Assembly (NCBI RefSeq): GCF_024539815.1
Contig: NZ_JAHHIU010000154.1
Coordinates: 1-33,351 of the forward strand
Direction: 5' to 3'
DNA length: 33,351 nt
Source: Streptomyces hayashii
GTDB lineage: Bacteria > Actinomycetota > Actinomycetes > Streptomycetales > Streptomycetaceae
In this document: one piece after another, positions 22,626 through 30,208 of the stretch
Position numbering within the stretch: position 1 is the stretch's first letter
How the letters are laid out: each line of letters begins with the position of its first letter
Notes under the pieces: model-generated
What the model saw: the letters and a program-made list of their open reading frames with translations, nothing else
Databases searched by the model: none
What the model was told of the DNA's origin: nothing
Program-made: the position numbers and the translations under genes

Positions 22626-22651
22626 TTCGTGCGCCCGCCTCTTCGTGCGCC
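22624..22651. repeat. 12-bp direct repeat with 16-bp period
   Basis: TCTTCGTGCGCC occurs at 22624-22635 and again at 22640-22651, just past the terminator. It looks like a small local duplication. The rest of the gap to 22913 shows no other supported element apart from scattered short GC palindromes. Confidence 0.6.
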
Positions 22652-22913
22652 GCGTGGAAGGAGCGAATGAGCGGCGGCGGTCCGGCCGACTCCTCGCGGA
22701 CGCCGGGGCGTTCGCCCGGCGCGCCGCACGCTCCCTGTTCCGGGCCGTCCCCTGCCTCGCCGCCCGGAGGCCTTCCCCGACGTCCGCCGGACGGCGCAGC
22801 GCCCCTCTGACACCACTCGTTCGGCGGACGGCTCCGCAGCACGGAGGAACCCTCCTTTACGCCACACTTACGGCCGAACGCCGTGAAAGCGGACGTGGCG
22901 GAGGAGGTTGACG

Positions 22914-23108
22914 GTGGCCATTTCGATTTCCGCGGTGCTGTTGCTGGCGGTCCTGGCGATGATCTTCACGCGCAACGGCGGCCTGAAGGTCTCCCACGCG
23001 CTGGTCTGTCTGCTGCTCGGATTCCTGCTGGCCGGCACCAGCATGGCGCCCACCATCCACAGCGGCCTCACGGCGACGGCCGACATCGTCGGCAGCCTTC
23101 GACCGTGA
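22914..23108 (+). CDS. 64-aa membrane protein
   Basis: Start at GTG 22914, which has a perfect GAGGAGG site (22901-22907) 6 nt upstream; a TTG two codons earlier is too close to that site. The protein has two hydrophobic segments: ISAVLLLAVLAMIF near 4-18 and ALVCLLLGFLLAGTSMAP near 29-46. The soluble end reads GLTATADIVGSLRP. It resembles small two-helix proteins that I associate with Streptomyces chromosomes and their conjugative plasmids, but this is memory rather than a search. No conjugation genes are nearby. It converges on the phosphodiester glycosidase gene. Confidence 0.8.
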   Translation: MAISISAVLLLAVLAMIFTRNGGLKVSHALVCLLLGFLLAGTSMAPTIHSGLTATADIVGSLRP

Positions 23109-23110
23109 GG

Positions 23111-23120
23111 CCCCGCGGGG
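23111..23120. terminator. CCCCGCGGGG palindrome between convergent stops
   Basis: A 10-bp perfect palindrome between TGA (23106-23108) and the minus-strand stop (23130-23132). GTGA and TCAC around the two stops add a few outer pairs. Confidence 0.35.
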
Positions 23121-23129
23121 GCGACGGCG

Positions 23130-24371
23130 TCACCGGATGAAGACCCCGATGCCGTTCGGCACCGGGCGCTCCGCCCCGTCGGACGGATGGTTGCGCACGG
23201 TGACCCGGGCCGCGCCCGGCCGGCGGGCCACCAGGGTCGACGACCCGCCGCCGTCCAGGCTGAAGCCCTCGCTGGCGCCGAGGCCGCGCAACGCGGCGGC
23301 GACCTCGGCGACGGTCAGGCCCCTGCGGTACGCGGCGGCACCGTCCAGCGCCAGCAGGAACACGCGCCGTCCGTCGGCGGCGATGCCCACGGCCGTGCGC
23401 ACGGCCGACGCCGAGCCGTCCAGACCGGACAGCGGCGCACCGCCCGACAGGACCGGGTAGCCTCCGACGGCGAACGCGTACTCCGCCCCCGAGGCGGAGG
23501 TCAGCCCGTAACGGACCGTCACCCGCTCGCCCTCGACGAGCCTCTTCAGACGTTGCGCGCCCGCCTCCCGCCCGACGAGGACCGTGGTGCCGGCCGTGAC
23601 GGTCCCGCTGCCGGGCGTGGCCGAGGCGGAGACGACTCTGCCCCTTCTGAGCGTCACCTCGTAGGTGCGCGCGCTGCACGCGCCCGCCCGGTCGGAGTCC
23701 GTGCCGCAGGTGGCCCGCCGGCGTGAGACGCCGCCCCAGTCCGAGGTGAACGCGCCGACGGAGTTCTCCGGCAGCGCGAACTGGTTGACGCCGCCCAGCG
23801 CCAGCCGCCGGCCCCCGGCGGTGTACGACCCGTCGAGGGCCAGGGTGTCCGTCCGGGCCCTGCCGTCGGTACCCACTCCGACCACGGCCCCGGTGTTCGT
23901 GCCCGGCGGCAGCGCGGGTCCGAACCGCTGGGCGACGGGGACCGCGCCCTTGAGCGCCCTGCCGTTCGCGACGGCCGGGCCCACGCTCGACCCGGTCGCC
24001 TCGACGCCCGGGTGCTGCGCCTCGGAGATGTCGAAGAAGTCGCCGTTGACGCCGGCGACGGCCCGCTGCCGGTCGGCCATCGCGGAGACCGCCGCCCGGG
24101 CCGCGACCGCGCCGGGGTACAACAGCCCGAGGCGCACATGGGGGTTGGCGAGATCGACGTCGAGCACATGCGCGCGCGTCGTCCCGGCGGCCGCCCGCAG
24201 GTCGTACCGTCGGTACGACACTCCCGTCGCCACGACGGTCCCGGCCCCGGTCCCGCTCGCGGCGTCCGCCGAGGCCGTCCCCGCGAGCGTCGCACCGGCC
24301 GTGACGCCCAGCGCGACGAGCAGGGCCAGAGACCGTCCGCCCACCCTGCCCCGTTTGTGACGTCGCGTCAT
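23130..24371 (-). CDS. Secreted phosphodiester glycosidase (NAGPA-domain) family protein
   Basis: A 413-aa exported protein. A Sec-type signal peptide (basic RRHKRGRVGGR, hydrophobic LALLVALGVTAGATLAG, cleavage near ASA-DA) gives a mature protein from about residue 37. The NAGPA domain is marked by AVAGVNGDFFDI near 105-117 and the C-terminal GFSLDGGGSSTLV. Related domains remove sugar caps or cleave phosphodiester-linked sugars, but the bacterial substrate is mostly unknown. An AGGGGGAT site precedes the ATG at 24371. Two cysteines in TCGTDSDRAGACSA may form a disulfide. It is the only gene on its transcript as far as I can tell. Confidence 0.88.
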   Translation of the reverse strand: MTRRHKRGRVGGRSLALLVALGVTAGATLAGTASADAASGTGAGTVVATGVSYRRYDLRAAAGTTRAHVLDVDLANPHVRLGLLYPGAVAARAAVSAMADRQRAVAGVNGDFFDISEAQHPGVEATGSSVGPAVANGRALKGAVPVAQRFGPALPPGTNTGAVVGVGTDGRARTDTLALDGSYTAGGRRLALGGVNQFALPENSVGAFTSDWGGVSRRRATCGTDSDRAGACSARTYEVTLRRGRVVSASATPGSGTVTAGTTVLVGREAGAQRLKRLVEGERVTVRYGLTSASGAEYAFAVGGYPVLSGGAPLSGLDGSASAVRTAVGIAADGRRVFLLALDGAAAYRRGLTVAEVAAALRGLGASEGFSLDGGGSSTLVARRPGAARVTVRNHPSDGAERPVPNGIGVFIR

Positions 24372-24539
24372 GGATCCCCCTGGGTTGATCGGGGCGCAAC
24401 TCTCTCATGACCTGCGGGAACGACCGGCGGGGAGTCGGCGGGAAGACCACGGATCGGGTGAGGAAAGACACGAATGCGGGTGGCGTGCTCCACCGTTCGG
24501 CCGCGCCGCGCGGCAGGCTGTGCTAGTTCGTCCGGGAGC

Positions 24540-24562
24540 GAGCCGGGGCGGGGGCGCGGCTC
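24540..24562 (-). terminator. hairpin downstream of the GNAT gene
   Basis: GAGCCG pairs with CGGCTC around an 11-nt G-rich loop, 18 nt past the GNAT stop. The surrounding gap 24372-24579 shows no gene. Confidence 0.4.
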
Positions 24563-24579
24563 ACCGGCGGCGGCAGGTC

Positions 24580-25125
24580 TCAGCGCGCGGACGGCTCGTC
24601 AGAGGGCGGCGCCGCATAGCAGTTCAGGAGCACTCTGCGCGCCGCTCCCCACTGCTGGACGACGGTGCCCAGGCTGCGCCAGCCCAGTCGCTCGTAGAAC
24701 GCGGCGGCCGGGTCGGCCGCGACCACGTCCAGGACCGGATGCAGACCGCGGCCCCTCGCCGCTGCCACGGCACGCTCCAGCAGAGCCGCGCCGACCCCGT
24801 GGCCGCGGGCGTCCGGGGAGACGTACAGCCGGCTGATCACGGCGGGCGCCGGCCGGTCCGGGCGCGCGCTCCACAACGTCGCGGCCGCGTCCCCCTCTTC
24901 GGCCGCGCACAGCGCGACGTGCCCCACGACCCGTCCGTCCAGATCGGCCGTCCAGCCCGCGAGCAGTCCGGCCGGGGTCAGCCAGGCGGCGGGCTGCTCG
25001 GGCCAGTCGACCGGATATCCGCTGTGCTCGTGCACGAGGGCCAGCGCGGCCACGCAGCCGTCGAGGTCGGCCGGACGGCGGGGACGGACGAGGGCGGCCC
25101 CGGGGACCGCGGGGTCAGTCGTCAT
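24580..25125 (-). CDS. GNAT family N-acetyltransferase
   Basis: A 181-aa acetyltransferase. Acetyl-CoA-binding motif A is clear (ISRLYVSPDARGHGVGAALLERAV, with RGHGVG at its heart), and the FYERLGW motif B end is present. The start is ATG 25125, overlapping the end of the upstream methyltransferase-NUDIX gene by 11 nt, so the two are probably co-translated. GNATs acetylate small molecules, antibiotics or protein N-termini; nothing here tells which. The last 25 residues, with an NCYAAPP segment, are outside the domain. A hairpin follows the gene. Confidence 0.9.
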   Translation of the reverse strand: MTTDPAVPGAALVRPRRPADLDGCVAALALVHEHSGYPVDWPEQPAAWLTPAGLLAGWTADLDGRVVGHVALCAAEEGDAAATLWSARPDRPAPAVISRLYVSPDARGHGVGAALLERAVAAARGRGLHPVLDVVAADPAAAFYERLGWRSLGTVVQQWGAARRVLLNCYAAPPSDEPSAR

Positions 25126-26308
25126 CGCCGCACGCTCCGGGAGCGAAGGGCGCGAAACGGGCCGGGGGGTGGTCGATCGGCAGATCGGGACGCCATGCGG
25201 TGAGGGACTGGGCGCTGCACACGAACAGCGACGGCGGCAACCGGTCCAGTGGGTACCAGCGCCAGTCTCCGACGCTCTCGCCGGGCTGGTCGGCCGGCTC
25301 GCCCTCCCAGGCCGTGACGACGGCGCCGACCGTCATCCGCACGACGCCGTCGACCTGGTCGAGGAGCGTGCCCAGCAGACGCACGTCCGACGGGGCGGCT
25401 CGCAGACCGGTCTCCTCACGCACCTCGCGCACGGCCGTCTCCCGGAGGGACTCCCCGGGCTCCACCGTGCCGCCCGGCAGCTCCCAGGTGCCGCCGCGGT
25501 GCCGGCCCAGGAGCAGTCCGCGGGGACCGTGCAGGATGGCGCCGACGCCGAGCGTCGCGTGCGCGGCGGGCGGCCGGCCGGCGCGGGGGCGGGCAAGGAC
25601 GCGCACCGGCCGCCGCGCCCGGTAGACGCGGTAGGCGGCCCTGTCGGCGGGGTCGGGCGACTCCACCGTCACGACGTCCTCGACCAGGAGCCCGTGGTCG
25701 GCGAGCAACGCCTCCCACACCTCGGGGGCGGGCATCCACATGTGGACGGTGGTCCCGCCGCCGCCCGCGAACCGCAGCGTCTCGGGCCGCGCCGCCAGCT
25801 CCGCGTCGGGGCCGTGCCCCTGGGAGTCGGTGTGCAGCGCCGAGAAGCAGAGGGTCCCGCCGGGGGCGAGCGCGGTCGCCAGGGCGGGGAACAGCCGGCG
25901 CGGGTCGACGAACGGCACGGCGTTCACGGAGTAGATCACGTCGTACGGCTGCGCCGCCCGCAGGTGCGCCACGGCGTCGGCGTGGACGAGGCGCAGCCCG
26001 GGCAGGGAGCCGTGACGGGCCCGGGCCCGCTCGATCTGACCCGCCGCCGAGTCGACGGCGTCCACCACCGCGCCGTGCGCGCGCACGAGACGGGCGGCGT
26101 GCCGGGCCGTGCCGCACCCGAGGTCCAGGACGCGCCGGCCTCTCAACTCGCCGAGGAAGGCGTCGTCCGGCCCGGCGCCGGGGAAGCCCCAGTCGATCCG
26201 TTCCGCCTCGGCCAGGACGGTGCCGCGCCGCAGATGGTGCGTGGCATAGGCCTCCCAGGCCGCGGCGTTGGCCGACTCGGGTCCGTCGGGGGTCAGGGGA
26301 GGGGACAT
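25115..26308 (-). CDS. Fused SAM-dependent methyltransferase and NUDIX hydrolase
   Basis: A 397-aa two-domain protein. Residues 1-235 are a class I methyltransferase: motif I VLDLGCGTARHAARL at 60-74, acidic VDAVDSA, then YDVIYSVNAVPFVD. Residues about 255-390 are a NUDIX domain with the full box (GGTVEPGESLRETAVREVREETGL, G near 290). The ATG at 26308 has GGAGG upstream; the frame from 26404 lacks support. The fusion is in frame with no sign of a sequencing error. It overlaps the GNAT gene by 11 nt. A joint role in modifying or recycling a nucleotide-linked or small-molecule metabolite is plausible, but the substrate is unknown. Confidence 0.9.
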   Translation of the reverse strand: MSPPLTPDGPESANAAAWEAYATHHLRRGTVLAEAERIDWGFPGAGPDDAFLGELRGRRVLDLGCGTARHAARLVRAHGAVVDAVDSAAGQIERARARHGSLPGLRLVHADAVAHLRAAQPYDVIYSVNAVPFVDPRRLFPALATALAPGGTLCFSALHTDSQGHGPDAELAARPETLRFAGGGGTTVHMWMPAPEVWEALLADHGLLVEDVVTVESPDPADRAAYRVYRARRPVRVLARPRAGRPPAAHATLGVGAILHGPRGLLLGRHRGGTWELPGGTVEPGESLRETAVREVREETGLRAAPSDVRLLGTLLDQVDGVVRMTVGAVVTAWEGEPADQPGESVGDWRWYPLDRLPPSLFVCSAQSLTAWRPDLPIDHPPARFAPFAPGACGDDD

Positions 26309-26366
26309 GGGCGGGGGCCTCCAACAGGGCGGACACGACCGGGCGGACGGTCTGGACGGTGCTCGT

Positions 26367-26392
26367 CGGGCCGGCGCGACACACCCGGCCCG
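26367..26392 (-). terminator. hairpin between ahpD-like gene and the fusion gene
   Basis: CGGGCCGG pairs perfectly with CCGGCCCG around a 10-nt loop, 36 nt past the AhpD-like stop. Confidence 0.5.
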
Positions 26393-26427
26393 GACGATTC
26401 TCACCGACCGGACGGACCCGCGTCCGC

Positions 26428-26877
26428 TCAGCGCACGGGATGCTTGCTGAGGATGGACACCCGGTTGAAGGCGTTGATGGTGACGGCCACCCAGATCACG
26501 GCCGAGATCTGGTCCTCGGTCAGCGTCCGGCGGGCGTCCGCGTACGCGGCCTCCTGCGCGGCCGCGTCGCAGGGCAGGGTGGTCGCCTCCGCCAGCGCCA
26601 GGGCCGCCCGCTCCAGCGGGGTGAAGAGGTCGGTGTCCCGCCAGGCCGCGAGGACGCCCAGCCGCCGGGTGTCCTCGCCTGCCCGCAGGGCGGCCCCGGT
26701 GTGCACGTCGAGGCAGTACGCGCAGCCGTTGAGCTGCGAGACACGCAGGTTGACCAGTTCCACCGCGGTGCGCTCCAGGCCGGCCTCGGCGGCGGTCGCC
26801 CGCACGGCCTCGGACGTCTGGACCAGCGCGTGGTAGGCCTTGGGGCTCTGCTTGTCCAGGTGGATCCGTCGGGTCAT
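26428..26877 (-). CDS. AhpD/carboxymuconolactone decarboxylase family protein
   Basis: A 149-aa alkylhydroperoxidase D-like protein. The redox pair C52-AY-C55 with H59 (GCAYCLDVH) matches the AhpD catalytic motif, and the flanking helices (RTAVELVNLRVSQLN, then ALALAEATT) fit. It could reduce peroxides or reactive nitrogen products using a thiol donor. It lies 49 nt downstream of the flavohemoglobin gene on the same strand, so it may be under the same NsrR-type control. The Shine-Dalgarno site before ATG 26877 is weak. Many homologues are of unknown activity, so the peroxidase function is inferred from the motif. Confidence 0.9.
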   Translation of the reverse strand: MTRRIHLDKQSPKAYHALVQTSEAVRATAAEAGLERTAVELVNLRVSQLNGCAYCLDVHTGAALRAGEDTRRLGVLAAWRDTDLFTPLERAALALAEATTLPCDAAAQEAAYADARRTLTEDQISAVIWVAVTINAFNRVSILSKHPVR

Positions 26878-26926
26878 GGGTGGAGATCCAACCAGAGGCC
26901 CGGCCGCGACGGATGCGCGGGGCAGG

Positions 26927-28138
26927 TCACCTGCTGAGCCAGAGGTCGGGACCGAACACCTCGTAGTGGACGGCGGCCGGGCTCAGCCCCCGGGCGAGGA
27001 GGTCGCCCCGAACGAGCCGCATGAACGGCAGGGGACCGCACAGGTAGGCGGTGGTGTCCCGGGGCAGGGCCAGAGCGCCGACGTCGACGCGCCCCTCGCG
27101 CACGCGCACGCCGGGCCCTTCGGCCTCCTCCGCCCCGGCCTCGTACCACAGGTGCACCGTGGAGTGCGGAAGACGGGCGGCCAGTTCGGCCTGCTCCTCG
27201 CGGTGCGCGTGATGGGCGGGGGAGCGGTCGGCGTGGACGACGGTGACCCGGCGGTGCGGGGAGACGTCGCCGAGGTGGTCCAGCATGGACAGCAGGGGCG
27301 TGACGCCGATGCCGGCGGACGCCAGCAGCAGGGGGCTGTCGTCCTGCGGGAGGACCAGGTCGCCGAACGGCAGGGAGACGCGCAGGACATGGCCGGGGCG
27401 GGCGTGGGCGTGCAGCCAGGTCGAGACCTCGCCGTCGGGGAGGCGGCCGTCGCCGGAACGCTCGCGCTTGACGGTGATGCGCCAGGTCTTGTGACCGGGG
27501 GCGGCCGACAGGCTGTACTGGCGTATCTGGCGTGCTCCGTCGGGCAGTTCGACCTGGACGCCGACGTACTGCCCGGGCGTGAACGGCTCGGTGGGCAGGC
27601 CGTCGGGGCGGCGCAGCGTGAAGGACGCGGCGTCCACCGACTCCTCGACGCGCTCGGCGATCTCCATCTCGCGCCAGACCTGCCCGTCGTCCACCTGCGC
27701 GCGGGCGTACAGCCGGGCCTCCAGGGCGATGAGGGCGTTGGCCATCAGCCAGTACACCTCGTCCCAGGCGGCCGCCACCTCAGGGGTCATGGCGTCCCCG
27801 AGGACCTCCGCGACGGCGCCCATCAGATGACGTCCGACGACGGTGTACTGGTCGGAGGTCACGCCGAGCGAGGCGTGCTTGTGGGCGATGCGGCCGAGGA
27901 TCGCGTCGGGACGCTCGCCCGGTCGTTCCACCAGCACGGTGGCGAAGGCGGCCACGGCGCCGGCGAGGGCCTCGCGCTGCGTTCCGGCGGCCTGGTTCGT
28001 CCGGTTGAACAGATCGCGCAGCAGGGCCGGGTGCTCCTCGAACAAGCGGCGGTAGAACAGCTCGGTGATCGCGCCGAGGGAGGCCCCCACAGCCGGAAGG
28101 GTGGCGCGGACGATCGGGACGGAAGGCGCGGAGAGCAT
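26927..28138 (-). CDS. hmp: Flavohemoglobin, nitric oxide dioxygenase
   Basis: A 403-aa flavohemoglobin that converts NO and O2 to nitrate using NAD(P)H in the cytoplasm. The globin domain (about 1-140) has distal Tyr Y29 in ELFYRRLF and proximal His H88 in IAHKHASLG. The FAD domain shows RQYSLSAAP, and the NAD domain shows ASAGIGVTPLLSML and the C-terminal EVFGPDLW. The length matches E. coli Hmp and S. coelicolor HmpA. The ATG at 28138 has a GAGAGGA site; the frame runs 58 codons upstream through the promoter. An NsrR-type box overlaps the -35, so repression lifted by NO is likely. Confidence 0.95.
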   Translation of the reverse strand: MLSAPSVPIVRATLPAVGASLGAITELFYRRLFEEHPALLRDLFNRTNQAAGTQREALAGAVAAFATVLVERPGERPDAILGRIAHKHASLGVTSDQYTVVGRHLMGAVAEVLGDAMTPEVAAAWDEVYWLMANALIALEARLYARAQVDDGQVWREMEIAERVEESVDAASFTLRRPDGLPTEPFTPGQYVGVQVELPDGARQIRQYSLSAAPGHKTWRITVKRERSGDGRLPDGEVSTWLHAHARPGHVLRVSLPFGDLVLPQDDSPLLLASAGIGVTPLLSMLDHLGDVSPHRRVTVVHADRSPAHHAHREEQAELAARLPHSTVHLWYEAGAEEAEGPGVRVREGRVDVGALALPRDTTAYLCGPLPFMRLVRGDLLARGLSPAAVHYEVFGPDLWLSR

Positions 28139-28204
28139 CGCGGTTCCTCTCGGTATCAGGATGCACAGAGCGAGCTGTGCGCGGTGGCCGGCGGCCCTGG
28201 CAGC

Positions 28205-28234
28205 ATCGTAGATAACTTGCATCTGAGATACCAA
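28205..28234 (-). promoter_or_regulatory. hmp promoter
   Basis: TTGGTA (-35, 28229-28234), 18-bp spacer, TACGAT (-10, 28205-28210) on the minus strand. Start predicted near 28198, giving a leader of about 60 nt. Confidence 0.55.
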
Positions 28235-28236
28235 TT
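28214..28236. promoter_or_regulatory. NsrR-type operator upstream of hmp
   Basis: A 23-bp AT-rich imperfect palindrome beginning AACTTGCATC and ending GATACCAATT. It closely resembles the NsrR boxes I recall for S. coelicolor hmpA1 and hmpA2. It overlaps the -35 of hmp. Confidence 0.8.
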
Positions 28237-28407
28237 TAGAGGCGGGGTGAAGGCGTGTGCCGTACGTCACCGGATGGGGCCCCGGGGAGCGACCGGTGCG
28301 GACGCCGCGCACACTCGGGCCCGGTCGGCGCAGACGGGGGAGCGTTGGTAGCGTCCGCCTGTGCCGTGCCGACCGGCGCGGTGCGCCGCACGACCGAGAG
28401 AGACGTG

Positions 28408-29337
28408 ATGTCCCCGACGATCCGCAGGGCCGTGATTCCCGCCGCCGGGCTCGGCTCCCGGCTGCTGCCCCTGACGAAGGCGACGCCCAAGGAGATGCTC
28501 CCGGTCGGCGACAAGCCGGTCATCGAGCACACCGTGCGCGAGCTGGTCGACTCCGGCATCACCGACATCACGATCGTCGTCTCCGGCGGCAAGTCCCTGA
28601 TCCAGGACCACTTCCGCCCCAACCCGGCCCTGGTCGAGCAGTTGCGCGCCGGCGGCAAGGCGACCTACGCGGACGCGGTGGAGGAGGTCGCCGAGCTGGC
28701 CCGCCGGGGCCACATCACCTACCTCGACCAGTACGGTCCGTACGGCAACGGCACTCCGGTGCTGAACGCGGCCCGGGTCTTCGGCGACGAACCGGTGCTG
28801 GTGCTGTGGCCCGACGACGTCTTCGTCGCCGACGTCCCGCGGGCCCAGCAGCTGATCCGCGCCTACGAGCAGACCGGCTGCCCGGTGCTGGCCCTGCTGC
28901 CGATGGACCCCACCGACTCCCAGCGCTACGGCGTGCCCCTCGTCAAGGAGGACCTGGGCGGCGGCCAGTTGCGCATCACCGGTCTGGTCGAGAAGCCCGA
29001 GCCGGCCGCGGCCCCGTCGGCGTACGCGGCCATCGGCGGCTACGTCGTCACCCCCGGCATCATCGACGAACTGCGTGAGCAGACCCGCCGCTGGTACGAG
29101 CACCGGACCGGCGAGATCTACCTGACCGACGCGATCAACGCCTACGCCGCCACCCGCGCGGTGTACGGGCAGGTCATCGAGGGCCGCTGGTACGACACCG
29201 GCAACCCGGCCGACTATCTGGTCGCCCAGATGGCCTTCGCCCTCGCCCACCCCGAGTACGGTCCGGTGCTCCGCGGCCTGGTCGCCGAGCTCGACGCGGA
29301 CCCCGCCGCCGTCCGTCAGGGGAGGACCGGCGCCTGA
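28408..29337 (+). CDS. galU: UTP-glucose-1-phosphate uridylyltransferase
   Basis: A 309-aa nucleotidyltransferase making UDP-glucose from UTP and glucose 1-phosphate, for cell-wall, trehalose and exopolysaccharide precursors. Motifs: RRAVIPAAGLGSRLLPLTKATPKEMLP at the start (nucleotide binding), VLWPDDVF, GLVEKPEP, and EIYLTDAI with RWYDTGNPADY at the end. The ATG at 28408 follows an AGAGAG stretch; a GTG at 28405 is also possible. The frame extends 51 codons upstream with no support. It is divergent from hmp. Family and reaction are secure. Confidence 0.95.
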   Translation: MSPTIRRAVIPAAGLGSRLLPLTKATPKEMLPVGDKPVIEHTVRELVDSGITDITIVVSGGKSLIQDHFRPNPALVEQLRAGGKATYADAVEEVAELARRGHITYLDQYGPYGNGTPVLNAARVFGDEPVLVLWPDDVFVADVPRAQQLIRAYEQTGCPVLALLPMDPTDSQRYGVPLVKEDLGGGQLRITGLVEKPEPAAAPSAYAAIGGYVVTPGIIDELREQTRRWYEHRTGEIYLTDAINAYAATRAVYGQVIEGRWYDTGNPADYLVAQMAFALAHPEYGPVLRGLVAELDADPAAVRQGRTGA

Positions 29338-29652
29338 GCCGGCTCCCCGCTGTCCGGGCCGCGGTCCCGCCGGCGCGGTCTGCACCGAGGGCTGGGGGTC
29401 GCCGGGCCGGCTGGCAGGGGCGGAGGGCCGAAGAGCTCAAGCAGGACGTCGACGGGCTCCGGATCCCCCCGACCGCCGCCGCGGAGCAACTCCTCGCCCG
29501 GGCGCGCCGCTTCACGAACGGCTGACGACCCGTCCGCTCGTCCCGGGGGCGACAGAAAAGCGTTCCGCGGCCGGTGGGAGAATGCGGTCGAGGTCCACGC
29601 CGCCGTGGCGGCCGGCAGCCCGCGCGGGCGGGGGACCGGAAGGAGGCGTCGC
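29338..29652 (+). other. gap downstream of galU with a possible gene remnant
   Basis: No intact gene is seen here. One plus-strand frame ending at TGA 29521-29523 is open back into galU, has very strong G/C at third positions, and reads EELKQDVDGLRIPPTAAAEQ and then LLARARRFTNG at its end. It has no start codon after galU, so it may be the tail of a decayed gene. No promoter or terminator stands out; an AGCCGGCT palindrome follows the galU stop. Confidence 0.3.
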
Positions 29653-30096
29653 GTGATCGAGTGGGTGTCCCTGAGGACCGGCGCCAGGCCCGTGCCCCAG
29701 CCCGTCGCGACCCCCGTGGTGTGGGCCTCGGCCTTCTGCGGTGCGCTGATCCTGGTCGCGGTGCACAACACGCTGGTGGGCTCGGACCGCCCCGGATGGG
29801 CCCTGGCGGCGGTGTCGCTGCTGGCGGCCCTGCTGGGCCTCTGCGCCCGCTTCACGGCTGCGCCCGGCACGGCGGTGCTGTGCTGGATCACCCTCAACGG
29901 CTTCGCCGTCCCGCCGGCCGGCACGCTCACCTGGACCGGACGCCGCGACACCTTCTGGCTCACCTGTCTGTGCTGCGCCGCCCTGGTCGGCACGGTGCTG
30001 GCCCGGATCGTCCAGGCCCGCGCCGCGTACCGCCGGATCGCGGGGGAGGCGGCCCCCTCCCTGTCCGATCCGGACGACGGCCGCGTCGGCCTCTGA
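29653..30096 (+). CDS. Four-helix membrane protein, weakly KdpD-core-like
   Basis: A 147-aa membrane protein. GTG 29653 is preceded by AGGAGG (29641-29646) at 6-nt spacing. Four hydrophobic segments are visible: ATPVVWASAFCGALILVAV, WALAAVSLLAALLGLCA, GTAVLCWITLNGFAVPP and FWLTCLCCAALVGTVLA. A polar tail follows with SLSDPDDGRVGL. The spacing resembles the DUF4118 membrane core of KdpD kinases without the kinase part, but the match is weak. The gene stands alone, with a small hairpin after it. No function can be assigned. Confidence 0.82.
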   Translation: MIEWVSLRTGARPVPQPVATPVVWASAFCGALILVAVHNTLVGSDRPGWALAAVSLLAALLGLCARFTAAPGTAVLCWITLNGFAVPPAGTLTWTGRRDTFWLTCLCCAALVGTVLARIVQARAAYRRIAGEAAPSLSDPDDGRVGL

Positions 30097-30102
30097 CCGT
30101 CC

Positions 30103-30118
30103 CCGCGCGGCTGCGCGG
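30103..30118 (+). terminator. small hairpin after the four-helix protein gene
   Basis: CCGCGC pairs with GCGCGG around a GGCT tetraloop, 6 nt past the stop. Confidence 0.4.
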
Positions 30119-30208
30119 TCGCCGCTCGCCCACGCGACGGCTCGACCGCCCGGAACTCCACCCGACGGCTCACCCCTGAGACGCCGTCTCCTCGGTGAGA
30201 ATGGGGCA

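Noticed and set aside
22645..22911. An 88-codon plus-strand frame after the ACAD terminator
   Set aside because: No ribosome binding site, Arg/Ser/Pro-rich composition, and it runs into the site used by the 64-aa gene.
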